Origin: CAZIOH01 sp964540815
GTDB lineage: Bacteria > Myxococcota_A > Polyangia > Fen-1088
Assembly (NCBI GenBank): GCA_964540815.1
Contig: CAZIOH010000038.1
Span: forward strand, 1-60,300
DNA length: 60,300 nt
Direction: 5' to 3'
Part shown: positions 16,914-24,794 of the stretch, piece after piece
Layout of the letters: each line of letters starts with the position of its first letter
Position numbering within the stretch: position 1 is the first letter of the stretch
Program-made: the position numbers and the translations under genes
The notes under the pieces: generated by a model
The model's database searches: none
Told to the model about the DNA's origin: nothing
Seen by the model: the letters and a program-made list of their open reading frames with translations, nothing else

Positions 16914-17692
16914 TGCCGATGTCGACCACGGGGGACGCCAAGATGAAGATGGAGGTGCGGGACCTGCAGGTCTACTACGGCAGCAAGCGGGCGCTCGCGC
17001 CGGTGAGCATCGACCTGCCAGAGAAGAACGTCACCGCCCTGATCGGCCCGTCCGGGTGCGGAAAGTCGACCTTCCTGCGATCGCTCAACCGCATGAACGA
17101 GCTCATCCCGTCCTGCCGGGTGATGGGGGACGTGCGGCTCGACGGGGACGCCATCTACGGTCCCGGGATCGACCCCGTGGTGGTCCGGCGGCGCATCGGG
17201 ATGGTCTTCCAGCGGTCAAACCCCTTCCCCAAGTCCATCTTCGAGAACGTGGCCTACGGGCTCCGGATCGGCGGGATCAAGGACCGCGGCGAGATCGCCG
17301 GCCGGGTCGAGAAGGCCCTGCGCCAGTCGGCGCTGTGGGACGAGGTCAAGGACCGCCTGGCGGACAACGCCCTCGGGCTGTCGGGGGGCCAGCAGCAGCG
17401 CCTCTGCATCGCCCGGGCGCTGGCGGTCGAGCCGGAGGTCCTGCTGATGGACGAGCCGGCCTCGGCGCTCGATCCCATCGCCACCGCCCACATCGAGGAG
17501 CTGATCGACGAGCTGGCCAGCACGTACACCGTGGTCATCGTCACACACAACATGCAGCAGGCGGCGCGGGTCTCGGACTGGACGGCCTTCTTCTACATGG
17601 GCGACCTGGTGGAATTCGACCGCACCAACAGCATTTTCACTAAACCCACCCAGGCCAAGACCGAGGATTACATCACGGGTCGCTTCGGTTGA
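16913..17692 (+). CDS. pstB: PstB, phosphate ABC transporter ATPase
   Basis: The 259-aa ATP-binding subunit energises phosphate import. It has Walker A GPSGCGKST (residues 45-53) followed by the PstB-specific FLRSLNRMNELIP, the Q-loop in MVFQRSNPFPKSI, the signature LSGGQQQR, Walker B with DEPASALDP and the switch histidine in VTHNMQQAARVSD. The tail TEDYITGRFG is typical. The start ATG at 16913 overlaps the pstA stop, preceded by GGAGCGGG. phoU follows after 72 nt. Confidence 0.98.
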   Translation: MPMSTTGDAKMKMEVRDLQVYYGSKRALAPVSIDLPEKNVTALIGPSGCGKSTFLRSLNRMNELIPSCRVMGDVRLDGDAIYGPGIDPVVVRRRIGMVFQRSNPFPKSIFENVAYGLRIGGIKDRGEIAGRVEKALRQSALWDEVKDRLADNALGLSGGQQQRLCIARALAVEPEVLLMDEPASALDPIATAHIEELIDELASTYTVVIVTHNMQQAARVSDWTAFFYMGDLVEFDRTNSIFTKPTQAKTEDYITGRFG

Positions 17693-17764
17693 CCCGACCG
17701 CGCGCCCGCCCGCTTCTGTGTCCACCCCACGTGACTGCACAGCCTTCGCTGGTCGAGGATCCCC

Positions 17765-18457
17765 ATGCCCATCGCCACCCGCGCCCACACCAACCGTGAA
17801 TACGAACAAGAGCTGAGGCGGCTGCGCGAGCAGCTGCTGCGCATGGGCGCCATGGTCGAGGAGATCATCGCGGGCAGCATCAAGGCCCTGATCGACCGTG
17901 ACTCCTCCCTCGCCACCCGGATGATCGAGTTCGATCGCCGGGTGAACCAGATGGAGGTGGACATCGACGAGCTCTGTCTGTTGATCCTGGCCAAGCGCCA
18001 GCCGGTGGCCTCGGATCTGCGGTTCATCACCATGGCCCTCAAGCTGGTGACCGACCTCGAGCGGATCGGCGACCTGTGCGTGAACATCTCCGAGCGGGTG
18101 GTCGAGCTGAACGCGGAGCCTCCCCTCAAGCCCTACGTGGATCTGCCCCGCATGGCGGAGGATGTGCAGAGCATGTTGCGGGAGGCCCTCGACGCCTTCG
18201 TGGCGGGAGATCCCGAGCGGGCCCAGGAGGTGGTCGAGCGCGACAAGACCATCGACGCCTACTACACCCAGATCTTCCGCGAGCTCCTCACCTACATGAT
18301 GGAGGACGTTCGCAACATCTACCGGGCCACCCGCCTGCAGTCCATCGCCAAGTACCTGGAGCGGATCGGCGACCACGCCACCAACGTCGCCGAGATGGTG
18401 GTGTTCATGGTCAAGGGCAAGGACATCCGCCACACCGGCAAGCTCGAAGGACGCTGA
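17765..18457 (+). CDS. phoU: PhoU, phosphate signalling regulator
   Basis: This 230-aa all-helical cytoplasmic protein connects the Pst transporter to PhoR and keeps the Pho regulon off when phosphate is abundant. It is made of two PhoU repeats, each with the metal-site consensus: LKLVTDLERIGDLCVNISE (~99-117) and SIAKYLERIGDHATNVAEM (~195-213). The length is usual. It is the last gene of the pst unit and is followed by a second PhoB-like regulator under its own Pho-box-like site. Confidence 0.97.
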   Translation: MPIATRAHTNREYEQELRRLREQLLRMGAMVEEIIAGSIKALIDRDSSLATRMIEFDRRVNQMEVDIDELCLLILAKRQPVASDLRFITMALKLVTDLERIGDLCVNISERVVELNAEPPLKPYVDLPRMAEDVQSMLREALDAFVAGDPERAQEVVERDKTIDAYYTQIFRELLTYMMEDVRNIYRATRLQSIAKYLERIGDHATNVAEMVVFMVKGKDIRHTGKLEGR

Positions 18458-18507
18458 GCGACCGGGGCCGGCTCCCCAGCTCGCAGCCGCGCGGAAGTTG
18501 CCCAGGA

Positions 18508-18551
18508 AGTTGCAGCGACGTCACGGCCTCGTCACGCCGTTCGTCTAGCTT
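18508..18551 (+). promoter_or_regulatory. Pho-box-like repeat plus -10 before the second PhoB-like regulator
   Basis: CGTCAC at 18519 and CGTCAC at 18530 are 11 bp apart; a weaker AGTTGC sits 11 bp further up at 18508. TAGCTT at 18546-18551 lies 38 bp from the first unit, the same offset as in the porin promoter. The predicted transcript start (~18558) is about 2 nt from the ATG. Confidence 0.55.
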
Positions 18552-18559
18552 GCGCTGCA

Positions 18560-19330
18560 ATGATGACCGAAGAACGCAGCTCGGAGCGTCGTGTCCTGGT
18601 GATAGAAGACGAGGCGGACATTCGTGATCTGCTGAGCTACAACCTGCAGTCCGGGGGCTATCAGGTCAGGTCGGTGGAGACCGGCCAGCTCGGGTTGGTG
18701 GCGGTCGACGAGTTCGAGCCCGACGTGGTGCTGCTCGACCTCATGCTCCCGGACGTCTCGGGCACCGAGGTCTGCCGCCGGATTCGCTCGCGGACCGAGA
18801 CGGCGCAACCCGCCATCATCATGCTCACCGCCAAGGGCGAGGAGATCGATCGGGTGGTGGGGTTCGAGGTGGGCGCGGACGACTACGTGGTCAAGCCGTT
18901 CAGCGTGCGAGAGCTCCTGCTGCGGGTCAACGCCGTGCTGCGTGGTCGCAGCGGCGTCCCCGCGGTGGTGACCGACAAGCGCACGGCGCCGGTGGTGCCG
19001 GTGACCAAGTCACGCCGCAAGTACGCGGTCGGTCCTCTCAAGGTCGACGTGGACGGCCACTACGTCTACGTCAAGCAGAACGAGATCCACGTGAGCGCCA
19101 TCGAGATGCGCCTGCTCGTGTACCTCATCGAGCACCGCGGGCGGGTGCGGTCCCGCGAGGACCTGCTGGAGGACGTGTGGGGGTACAAGCCAGGGGTCTC
19201 CACCCGGACCGTCGACACCCACGTCAAGCGCCTGCGCGACAAGCTCGGGAGCGCCGGGGTCCTCATCGAGACGGTCCGCGGCACCGGCTACCGTCTGGCC
19301 GACTCGTACCCCGTGGTCAGCGAAGGCTGA
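18560..19330 (+). CDS. Second PhoB-like response regulator
   Basis: This 256-aa protein has a receiver domain (phospho-acceptor Asp60 in DVVLLDLMLPDVSG, switch Lys in VKPFSVREL) joined by a ~30-residue linker to an OmpR-type winged helix. Its receiver shares the stretch GEEIDRVVGFE and DDYVVKPFSVRELLLR with the phoB product at 9495, so the two are likely paralogues that may answer to the same PhoR. No kinase is adjacent. It has no visible ribosome site and a -10-like hexamer 14 nt before the ATG. It is probably regulated by phosphate, given the upstream 11-bp repeats. Confidence 0.9.
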   Translation: MMTEERSSERRVLVIEDEADIRDLLSYNLQSGGYQVRSVETGQLGLVAVDEFEPDVVLLDLMLPDVSGTEVCRRIRSRTETAQPAIIMLTAKGEEIDRVVGFEVGADDYVVKPFSVRELLLRVNAVLRGRSGVPAVVTDKRTAPVVPVTKSRRKYAVGPLKVDVDGHYVYVKQNEIHVSAIEMRLLVYLIEHRGRVRSREDLLEDVWGYKPGVSTRTVDTHVKRLRDKLGSAGVLIETVRGTGYRLADSYPVVSEG

Positions 19331-19399
19331 CCCCCCGGCGGCCCCCCAGCTCCCGGGTTCGACCCGAGGCGCGTAAGGACACGCCGGCGCCGGGTGAGC

Positions 19400-19405
19400 T
19401 AGAGT
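19400..19405 (+). promoter_or_regulatory. -10-like hexamer before the PD40 lipoprotein gene
   Basis: TAGAGT lies 19 nt before the ATG at 19419 with no Shine-Dalgarno in between. It has the same layout as at 9480 and 18546. Confidence 0.35.
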
Positions 19406-19418
19406 TGCGGCCACGTCG

Positions 19419-20366
19419 ATGAAGGTCCGCACGATCGCAGGGGGTCTCGGCCAGCTGGCAGCGGCGCTTTCGATCCTGGGCGCCTCCGTGGGGACGGCTG
19501 CCTGCGGAGGTCGGGGGGAGTTGCTCGGCACGATCGGGCTCGCGCCGGACGGGGCCAGCCCGGGGGCCGGGGGAAGTCGCGCACCGCAGCTCTCCGCGCC
19601 GCAGCTGGTCACGGCGGTGTCCGATCCGACGGCTTACGACGCGGATCCCACGGTCACGGGGGACTTGCTCGAGATGTTCTTCCTCTCGGATCGCAGCGGC
19701 AACCGAGACATCTGGACCTCGCGCCGGGCATCGAGCTCCGATCCCTGGGGAGATCCCACCACCGTTGCGGCCTTGAATTCCCCCTTCCCGGAGGAAGGTC
19801 CGTCGATCTCTCTGGATGGTCGCCGGATCTGGTTCGTCACCGACCGCGACGGTGCGGGGCGGCGCATCTGGTTCGCGTCGCGGGCCACCCGCACCGCTCC
19901 CTGGGCCGCCCCACAACCGGTCACCGAGCTCGCCGCCGTGAGCGGCAACGATCTCGGACCCTCGCTCGATGCCGCCGAGACCACGATATTCTTTGGATCG
20001 AGCCGACCCGGCTCGGTCGGGGGCTACGATCTGTTCTTCTCGACGCGACCGAACACCAGCGCTCCATGGTCGGTCCCGCGCCCCGTTCCCGGCATCAACA
20101 CCTCCTTCGACGAACGGGAGCCGTTCGTCGCTCAGGGCGGGCTCGAGGTCTACTTCACCTCGTCGCGCACCGGGGCGGGGGATCTCTACTGGTCCGTGCG
20201 CCAGTCGACCACCGAGCCCTTCGCCACCCCGCTGCCCCTCGTCGACCTCAACTCGCCGACCGCTTACGACTCCGACCCGACCCTCTCGCAGGATCTGACC
20301 TACATCCTCTTCGACTCCCAGCGCAGCGGCGTCTCGGACATCTACGAGGCGCACACGGTTCCTTGA
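19419..20366 (+). CDS. PD40/TolB-like beta-propeller lipoprotein
   Basis: This 315-aa exported protein has a signal sequence ending in a lipobox-like GTAACGG (Cys ~29), a short Gly/Ser linker, then at least five WD40-like PD40 blades. Each blade has the pattern DP-x-TGD/SLDGR-x-IWF-DR-G/R-xDIW, for example LEMFFLSDRSGNRDIW, RRIWFVTDRDGAGRRIW, IFFGSSRPGSVGGYDLFF and VYFTSSRTGAGDLYW. Such propellers usually bind proteins or polysaccharides at the cell surface. The partner cannot be read from the context. It lies alone between the second regulator and the repeat tract. Confidence 0.8.
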   Translation: MKVRTIAGGLGQLAAALSILGASVGTAACGGRGELLGTIGLAPDGASPGAGGSRAPQLSAPQLVTAVSDPTAYDADPTVTGDLLEMFFLSDRSGNRDIWTSRRASSSDPWGDPTTVAALNSPFPEEGPSISLDGRRIWFVTDRDGAGRRIWFASRATRTAPWAAPQPVTELAAVSGNDLGPSLDAAETTIFFGSSRPGSVGGYDLFFSTRPNTSAPWSVPRPVPGINTSFDEREPFVAQGGLEVYFTSSRTGAGDLYWSVRQSTTEPFATPLPLVDLNSPTAYDSDPTLSQDLTYILFDSQRSGVSDIYEAHTVP

Positions 20367-20600
20367 CGTCACGATCCCTTCATCGTGATCGGGAATCGTG
20401 AATCGTGGCCGTGATCTTGGCCGAAACCCGTGGTCGTTGCCGTGCACGTGAATGGCAACGACCCCCGTGATCGTGATGGACATGGTTCAATCTGCTGGAG
20501 CCCGTCTCGATCACGCCCACCACGGTGGGGTTCCCGTGCACGTGCACGGCCAGGACCACGGGGGCGGTCACGATCACGATTGCGGCCACGATCACGGCCG
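20367..20600. repeat. CGTGATC/GATCACG-rich degenerate repeat tract
   Basis: Between two convergent stop codons, a ~230-bp tract is built from short variants of CGTGATC, ATCGTG and GGCCACGATCACG on both strands, with inverted pairs such as CACGAT-CCCTTC-ATCGTG at the left end. Translation gives His/Asp-rich or Val/His-rich frames, but none has a ribosome site and no family fits. I read it as non-coding. Confidence 0.6.
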
Positions 20601-20616
20601 CGGGTCTGGGCCGCTC

Positions 20617-21663
20617 CTACGTGAGCTTCTCGAAGCGCTTCTCCGGGGACAGGGCCTCGAGGCGGTCGCGGCCCTGCATGGCCAGCATCCAGGCGGGATA
20701 TTCCACCGGCAGCGCGCTGGCGTCGCCCAGCGCCTTCAGGTCCTCCGCAGGGAGCGCCAGCTCGGCGGCGGCCAGGTTGTCGCGCAGCTGGGCCTCGTCG
20801 CGCGCCCCGACGATGACGCTGGTGGTGGCAGGCTGGTGGAGCAGCCAGGCCAGAGCCACGCGCGGCACGCTGGTCGCGTGCGCCTTGGCGATCGCTCCGA
20901 GGGCGTCGAGCACGCGATAGCCGCGGTCGAGGTCGACGGGTGGAAAATTGAACTCCGCGCGGCGCGTGTCGCCGGGGGTCTGGTTCTGGCGCGAGAACTT
21001 GCCGCTGAGGAAGCCTCCCGCCAGGGGGCTCCAGATGAGCAGGCCCACGCCCTCCGAGAGCAGGACCGGCACGATCTCCCGCTCGAGGTCCCGCCCGGCG
21101 ATCGAGTAGTAGGACTGGAGGGTCTCGAAGCGCGCCAGGTGGTCCCGCTCGCTGAGGCCGAGGGCCTTCATCAGCTGCCAGGCCGCCAGGTTCGAGGCCC
21201 CGAGGTAGCGCACCTTGCCGGCGCGGACCACGTCGTCGAGCGCGCGCAGGGTCTCTTCCCAGGGCGTGTGGGCGTCGAAGCCATGGATCTGGTAGAGGTC
21301 GATGTGGTCGGTGCCGAGGCGGCGCAAGCTGTCGTCGACCGCCTGCAGGATGTGGCCGCGCGACAGGCCGACCGCGTTCGGGCCCACGCCCATCCGCCCA
21401 CGAACCTTGGTGGCGATGACCACGTCCTTGCGCCGCGGCGCCAGGGCCTTGCCGAGGATCTGTTCGGCCAGACCGGCCGAGTAGACGTCCGCGGTGTCGA
21501 AGAAGTTCACGCCGGAGTCGATGCAGAGGCCCACCAGGCGGTCCGCCTCGCTCTGGGCGGTGGTCCCGATGGCCTTGAACAAGCCCTCTCCACCGAAGGT
21601 CATGGTCCCAAAGCACAACTCCGAAACGCGCAGGCCCGTTCGGCCAAGTGGACGATACTTCAT
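20617..21663 (-). CDS. Aldo/keto reductase
   Basis: This NADPH-dependent oxidoreductase of the AKR superfamily is 348 aa from ATG 21663, with AAAGGGG upstream. Family markers are FGTMTFGGEG near the N-terminus, the catalytic region FFDTADVYSAGLAEQILG (Asp and Tyr), IATKVRG (Lys) and LYQIHGFD (His). SVIVGARDEAQL at the C-terminus is the cofactor-binding signature. The aldehyde or ketone substrate is not predictable. It lies 85 nt downstream of pgl on the same strand and may be read with the pentose phosphate genes, supplying an NADPH-consuming partner; that link is only positional. Confidence 0.92.
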   Translation of the reverse strand: MKYRPLGRTGLRVSELCFGTMTFGGEGLFKAIGTTAQSEADRLVGLCIDSGVNFFDTADVYSAGLAEQILGKALAPRRKDVVIATKVRGRMGVGPNAVGLSRGHILQAVDDSLRRLGTDHIDLYQIHGFDAHTPWEETLRALDDVVRAGKVRYLGASNLAAWQLMKALGLSERDHLARFETLQSYYSIAGRDLEREIVPVLLSEGVGLLIWSPLAGGFLSGKFSRQNQTPGDTRRAEFNFPPVDLDRGYRVLDALGAIAKAHATSVPRVALAWLLHQPATTSVIVGARDEAQLRDNLAAAELALPAEDLKALGDASALPVEYPAWMLAMQGRDRLEALSPEKRFEKLT

Positions 21664-21748
21664 CGCTGCACCCCTTTCTCCTCGACCGTGAGTGTAGAAG
21701 GGCAACGCGACTTCGCCAGGAGAAAGCCACGCCGGCTCGCGCCGGGGC

Positions 21749-22513
21749 TCACCTCGAACCAGCGCCGCCGAGCTCGGCGGCGGCGGCCTCGTCCACCAGC
21801 CAGGTCAGGCGTCCCGGGGAGGGGGAGATGAGCTGGGCAGGGAGGCGGCGCGGGTCGCGCGGGCCCGAGAGGACATCGCGCAGGGTGGCCGCCTTGTCGC
21901 GCCCCGCGACGAGGAAGAGCACGCGCGCGGCGGCGTTGATCGCGGGCGCGGTCAGGGTCACCCGCCACATCCCGACCTCGGGGACGAGCTCGGCGGCCAC
22001 CCACCGCTCGGTCTCGTCGAGCGCGGTCAGGCCTGGAAAGAGCGAGGCGGTGTGCCCGTTCGAGCCCATCCCGAGCAGCACGAGATCGAAGGTCGCCGCC
22101 CCGGCGAAACACGACCGGAGCAACGTCTCGTACGCGTTCGCCGCTGCGCGCGGCTCGTCCTCGCCGTGGATGCGATGGACGTTGGCGGGAGGGATGGGGA
22201 CCTTCGAGAGCAGCGCCTCGTTTGCCATGCGGTAGTTGCTGCTGCCGTCGGTGGGCGGGACGCAGCGCTCGTCCCCCCAGAACAGGTGGACCCGGCCCCA
22301 GTCCATCCGGGTGGCCTGGGCCGGCTCCGCCAGGCGGGCATAGAGGGCCCGAGGGGTGCTCCCCCCCGACAGCGCCAGCGTGAAGCGGCCGGCGGCGGCG
22401 ATGGCGGTGGTCGCCGCCGCGATCACCAGCTCGGCGGCCCGGTCCGTGAGGGCTCTCGCATCCCCGAGTCGCTCGAGCGAGGAGGAGGGGGAGTCATCGG
22501 GGATCACGTTCAT
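21749..22513 (-). CDS. pgl: 6-phosphogluconolactonase
   Basis: This enzyme hydrolyses 6-phosphogluconolactone to 6-phosphogluconate, the second step of the oxidative pentose phosphate pathway. At 254 aa it has normal length for the SOL/DevB type. Markers are FTLALSGGSTPRALYARLA, WGRVHLFWGDERCVPP, SNYRMANEALLSKVPI and LLGMGSNGHTASLFPG. The start ATG is at 22513. It is separated from rpiA upstream by 156 nt containing tandem repeats and a hairpin, so it might be transcribed on its own. Confidence 0.95.
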   Translation of the reverse strand: MNVIPDDSPSSSLERLGDARALTDRAAELVIAAATTAIAAAGRFTLALSGGSTPRALYARLAEPAQATRMDWGRVHLFWGDERCVPPTDGSSNYRMANEALLSKVPIPPANVHRIHGEDEPRAAANAYETLLRSCFAGAATFDLVLLGMGSNGHTASLFPGLTALDETERWVAAELVPEVGMWRVTLTAPAINAAARVLFLVAGRDKAATLRDVLSGPRDPRRLPAQLISPSPGRLTWLVDEAAAAELGGAGSR

Positions 22514-22535
22514 CTCGGGAGCTTACCTTTCAAAC

Positions 22536-22598
22536 CTGGCCCCGTCCTCGTCCTCCCTGGCCCCGTCCTCGTCCTCCCTGGCCCCGTCCTCGTCCTCC
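22536..22598. repeat. 21-bp tandem repeat, three perfect copies
   Basis: Three identical 21-bp units beginning CTGGCCCCGTCC run head to tail from 22536 to 22598, in the gap between rpiA and pgl. The unit length is a multiple of three, but no supported gene covers it. Confidence 0.9.
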
Positions 22599-22638
22599 CT
22601 CCCGTCGCGGGCGATCGGGGAACGAGGACGAGGACGGG
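22583..22638 (-). terminator. Long hairpin between rpiA and pgl
   Basis: CCCGTCCTCGTCCTC (22583-22597) pairs perfectly with GAGGACGAGGACGGG (22624-22638), a 15-bp stem with a 26-nt loop. One arm lies in the third tandem unit. No T-run follows on either strand, so it may be an attenuator, an mRNA-end stabiliser or a by-product of repeat inversion. Confidence 0.4.
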
Positions 22639-22669
22639 CGTGAGGGACAAGAGGGGCAAGACGGGCGGG

Positions 22670-23413
22670 TCAGGGGGATGAACCTGGTTGGCGGGTCAGG
22701 ATCTCGACCCGGCCATCGGGGAAACCCACCAGGACGCGCTCGGCGGTGCCCAGAAACAGACCGGTGTCGATCACCCCCGGGATGGCCCGGATGGCGGTCT
22801 CGAGGGCTCGCGCCGTCTGCGCCCCGGCGAGGGGGCCGCCGACGAGGGCGCAGTCGAGCGTGAGGTTGCCGTTCTCCGTCAACGCAGGTGTGGGGGCGCC
22901 CGGGAGGGCACGCACCACTGGCGACAGGCCGAGCGCCTGCAGCCGGCCCAGCACGAACGGTCCAGCCAGCCGGATGACCTCGACGGGGATGGGGTGTCGC
23001 TCGCCGAGGCGACGCACGAGCTTGTCGCTGCCGACCAGGATGATCTGGCGCCGCGCCGCCGCGGCCACGATGCGCTCGTGCACCAGGGCCCCGCCGCGTC
23101 CCTTGATGAGGTCGAGGTTGGGGGCGACCTCGTCGGCGCCATCCACGGTGAGGTCGAGCAAGCGTCCCTCCTCGAGCCCGCCGACCGGGATGCCGGCGGC
23201 TCGCGCCGCGCTGGCCGAGCTCTCGGAGGTGGCCACCCCGCTCACCCCGGAGAGCCGCCCGTCACGGACCGCCTGGCCGAGCGCGGCGATGAACGCGGCC
23301 GCCGCTCTTCCGGTGCCGAGGCCGAGGCGCGCGCCGTCCTCGACGAGCTCGAGCGCCCGAACTGCGACCGCCTCGAGAGCGCCCGCGTCGTCGCCTCCGT
23401 CTACCGGCCCCAT
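22670..23413 (-). CDS. rpiA: Ribose-5-phosphate isomerase A
   Basis: This enzyme interconverts ribulose-5-phosphate and ribose-5-phosphate. It is 247 aa from ATG 23413, which lies 13 nt after the zwf stop; a longer frame exists, but homology begins at ALELVEDGARLGLGTGRAAAAF. Family motifs are GLGTGRAA, the catalytic DGADEVAPNLDLIKGRGGAL and IVGSDKLVRRLG-like ILVGSDKLVRRLG. The phosphate-loop KGRGGAL replaces the commoner KGGGGAL. It is in operon with gnd and zwf. Confidence 0.94.
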   Translation of the reverse strand: MGPVDGGDDAGALEAVAVRALELVEDGARLGLGTGRAAAAFIAALGQAVRDGRLSGVSGVATSESSASAARAAGIPVGGLEEGRLLDLTVDGADEVAPNLDLIKGRGGALVHERIVAAAARRQIILVGSDKLVRRLGERHPIPVEVIRLAGPFVLGRLQALGLSPVVRALPGAPTPALTENGNLTLDCALVGGPLAGAQTARALETAIRAIPGVIDTGLFLGTAERVLVGFPDGRVEILTRQPGSSP

Positions 23414-23426
23414 GGCGCCGCCCGCC

Positions 23427-24794
23427 TCACTGCACCGGGTGCCAGCCACCCACGTCGGCGGTGAGGCGCGCCGCGTCCGGGGGACCCCAGGTGCCCTGGT
23501 CGTACTCGTGGACCGGCGTGACCCCACCGAGGATCGGCTCCACGATGGCCCACGCCGCCTCCACCCCATCCTGACGCGCGAACAGCGTCCCGTCGCCGTC
23601 CATCGCGTCGCCGAGCAGCCGCTCGTAGGCGTCGAGCTCGTCCCCGTCGGGCTGATGCACGACCTTGAGCTCGGTCGGCTCGGTCACCATGTTGTCGCCC
23701 GATTTCTTCACCCGCGCCCCGATCGCGATGCTGACGTCCGGGCTGAGCCGGAACCGCAGGTAGTTCGGCTCCTCGGGTCCGAGCCGCCGCAGGGGCGCCC
23801 GCTTGAGCCGCACCAGCACCTCGGTGGTGGAGACCGGCAGGCACTTCCCCGCCCGGATGAAGAAGGGCACGCCGTCCCAGCGCCAGGAGTCCACCTGCAG
23901 GCGCACCGCCGCGAAGGTCTCCACGGTCGAATCCAGCGCCACGCCCTCCTCCTGGCGGTAGCCGCGGAACTGCCCGCGCACCAGGTTGTCGGCGCTGAGC
24001 GGGCGGATCGCGCGGAACACCTTGGCCTGCTCGTCCCGGATGGCCTCCTCGTAGGTGCTGATCGGGGCCTCCATGGCCAGGAAGCCCACCACCTGCATCA
24101 GGTGGTTCTGGATCACGTCGCGGATCGCCCCGGCCTCCTCGTAGAAGCGACCCCGGCCCTGCACCCCGAACCGCTCGGCCATGGTGATCTGGACGCTCTC
24201 GATGTAGTTCCGGTTCCAGATCGGCTCGAGGAAGGTGTTCGCGAACCGAAACAGCAGCAGGTTCTGGACCGGCTCCTTGCCGAGGTAGTGATCGATCCGG
24301 AACACCGCCGACTCGTCGAACACGGCGTGGATGGTGTGGTTGAGGGCCTGCGCCGAGGCGAGATCCCGTCCAAAGGGTTTCTCCACGATCACCCGCGCGT
24401 CGGTGGCGCACCCGGACTTGCCGAGCCCCTCGATGACCGTGGCGAACATGCTGGGCGGGATGGCGAGGTAGTGGGCCGGTCGCGAGGCCCCGTTCAGGGC
24501 GCCGTGCAGCGCCTTGTAGGTGGCGGGATCCGCATAATCGCCGCGGACGTAGGAGATGTGGCTCGCGAGCTTCTTGAAGACCCCATCGTCGAGCTTTCCG
24601 TGCTGGGCCTCGATGCTCTCGCGGGCCCGGGCGCGAAACTGCTCCACGGTCCAGTCGGCGCGCGCGACCCCCACCACCGGCACGTCGAGGTGTCCCCGGC
24701 GGGTCATGGCGTAGAGCGCCGGGAAGATCTTCTTGAACGCCAGATCGCCGCTCGCGCCGAAGAACACCAGGGCATCCGAGCGGGGGCGGTTCAC
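23427..24794 (-). CDS. zwf: Glucose-6-phosphate dehydrogenase
   Basis: This enzyme oxidises glucose-6-phosphate to the lactone and makes NAD(P)H. It is 455 aa, slightly short of the usual 480-500. The nucleotide-binding region is FFGASGDLAFKKIFPALYAM and the active-site motif is RIDHYLGKEPVQNLL. FRFANTFLEPIWNRNYI and AGKCLPVSTTEV are also conserved. The start is GTG 24794, overlapping the gnd stop by 4 nt (GTGA on the minus strand). It belongs to the gnd-zwf-rpiA unit. Confidence 0.96.
   Translation of the reverse strand: MNRPRSDALVFFGASGDLAFKKIFPALYAMTRRGHLDVPVVGVARADWTVEQFRARARESIEAQHGKLDDGVFKKLASHISYVRGDYADPATYKALHGALNGASRPAHYLAIPPSMFATVIEGLGKSGCATDARVIVEKPFGRDLASAQALNHTIHAVFDESAVFRIDHYLGKEPVQNLLLFRFANTFLEPIWNRNYIESVQITMAERFGVQGRGRFYEEAGAIRDVIQNHLMQVVGFLAMEAPISTYEEAIRDEQAKVFRAIRPLSADNLVRGQFRGYRQEEGVALDSTVETFAAVRLQVDSWRWDGVPFFIRAGKCLPVSTTEVLVRLKRAPLRRLGPEEPNYLRFRLSPDVSIAIGARVKKSGDNMVTEPTELKVVHQPDGDELDAYERLLGDAMDGDGTLFARQDGVEAAWAIVEPILGGVTPVHEYDQGTWGPPDAARLTADVGGWHPVQ

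Noticed and set aside
20452..21831. His-rich plus-strand frame (HAHHGG, GHDHDCGHDHG)
   Set aside because: It spans the CGTGATC repeat tract and then runs antisense to the aldo/keto reductase, with no ribosome site.
22536..22598. Possible CRISPR array
   Set aside because: The units are contiguous 21-bp tandem copies with no spacers and no cas genes.
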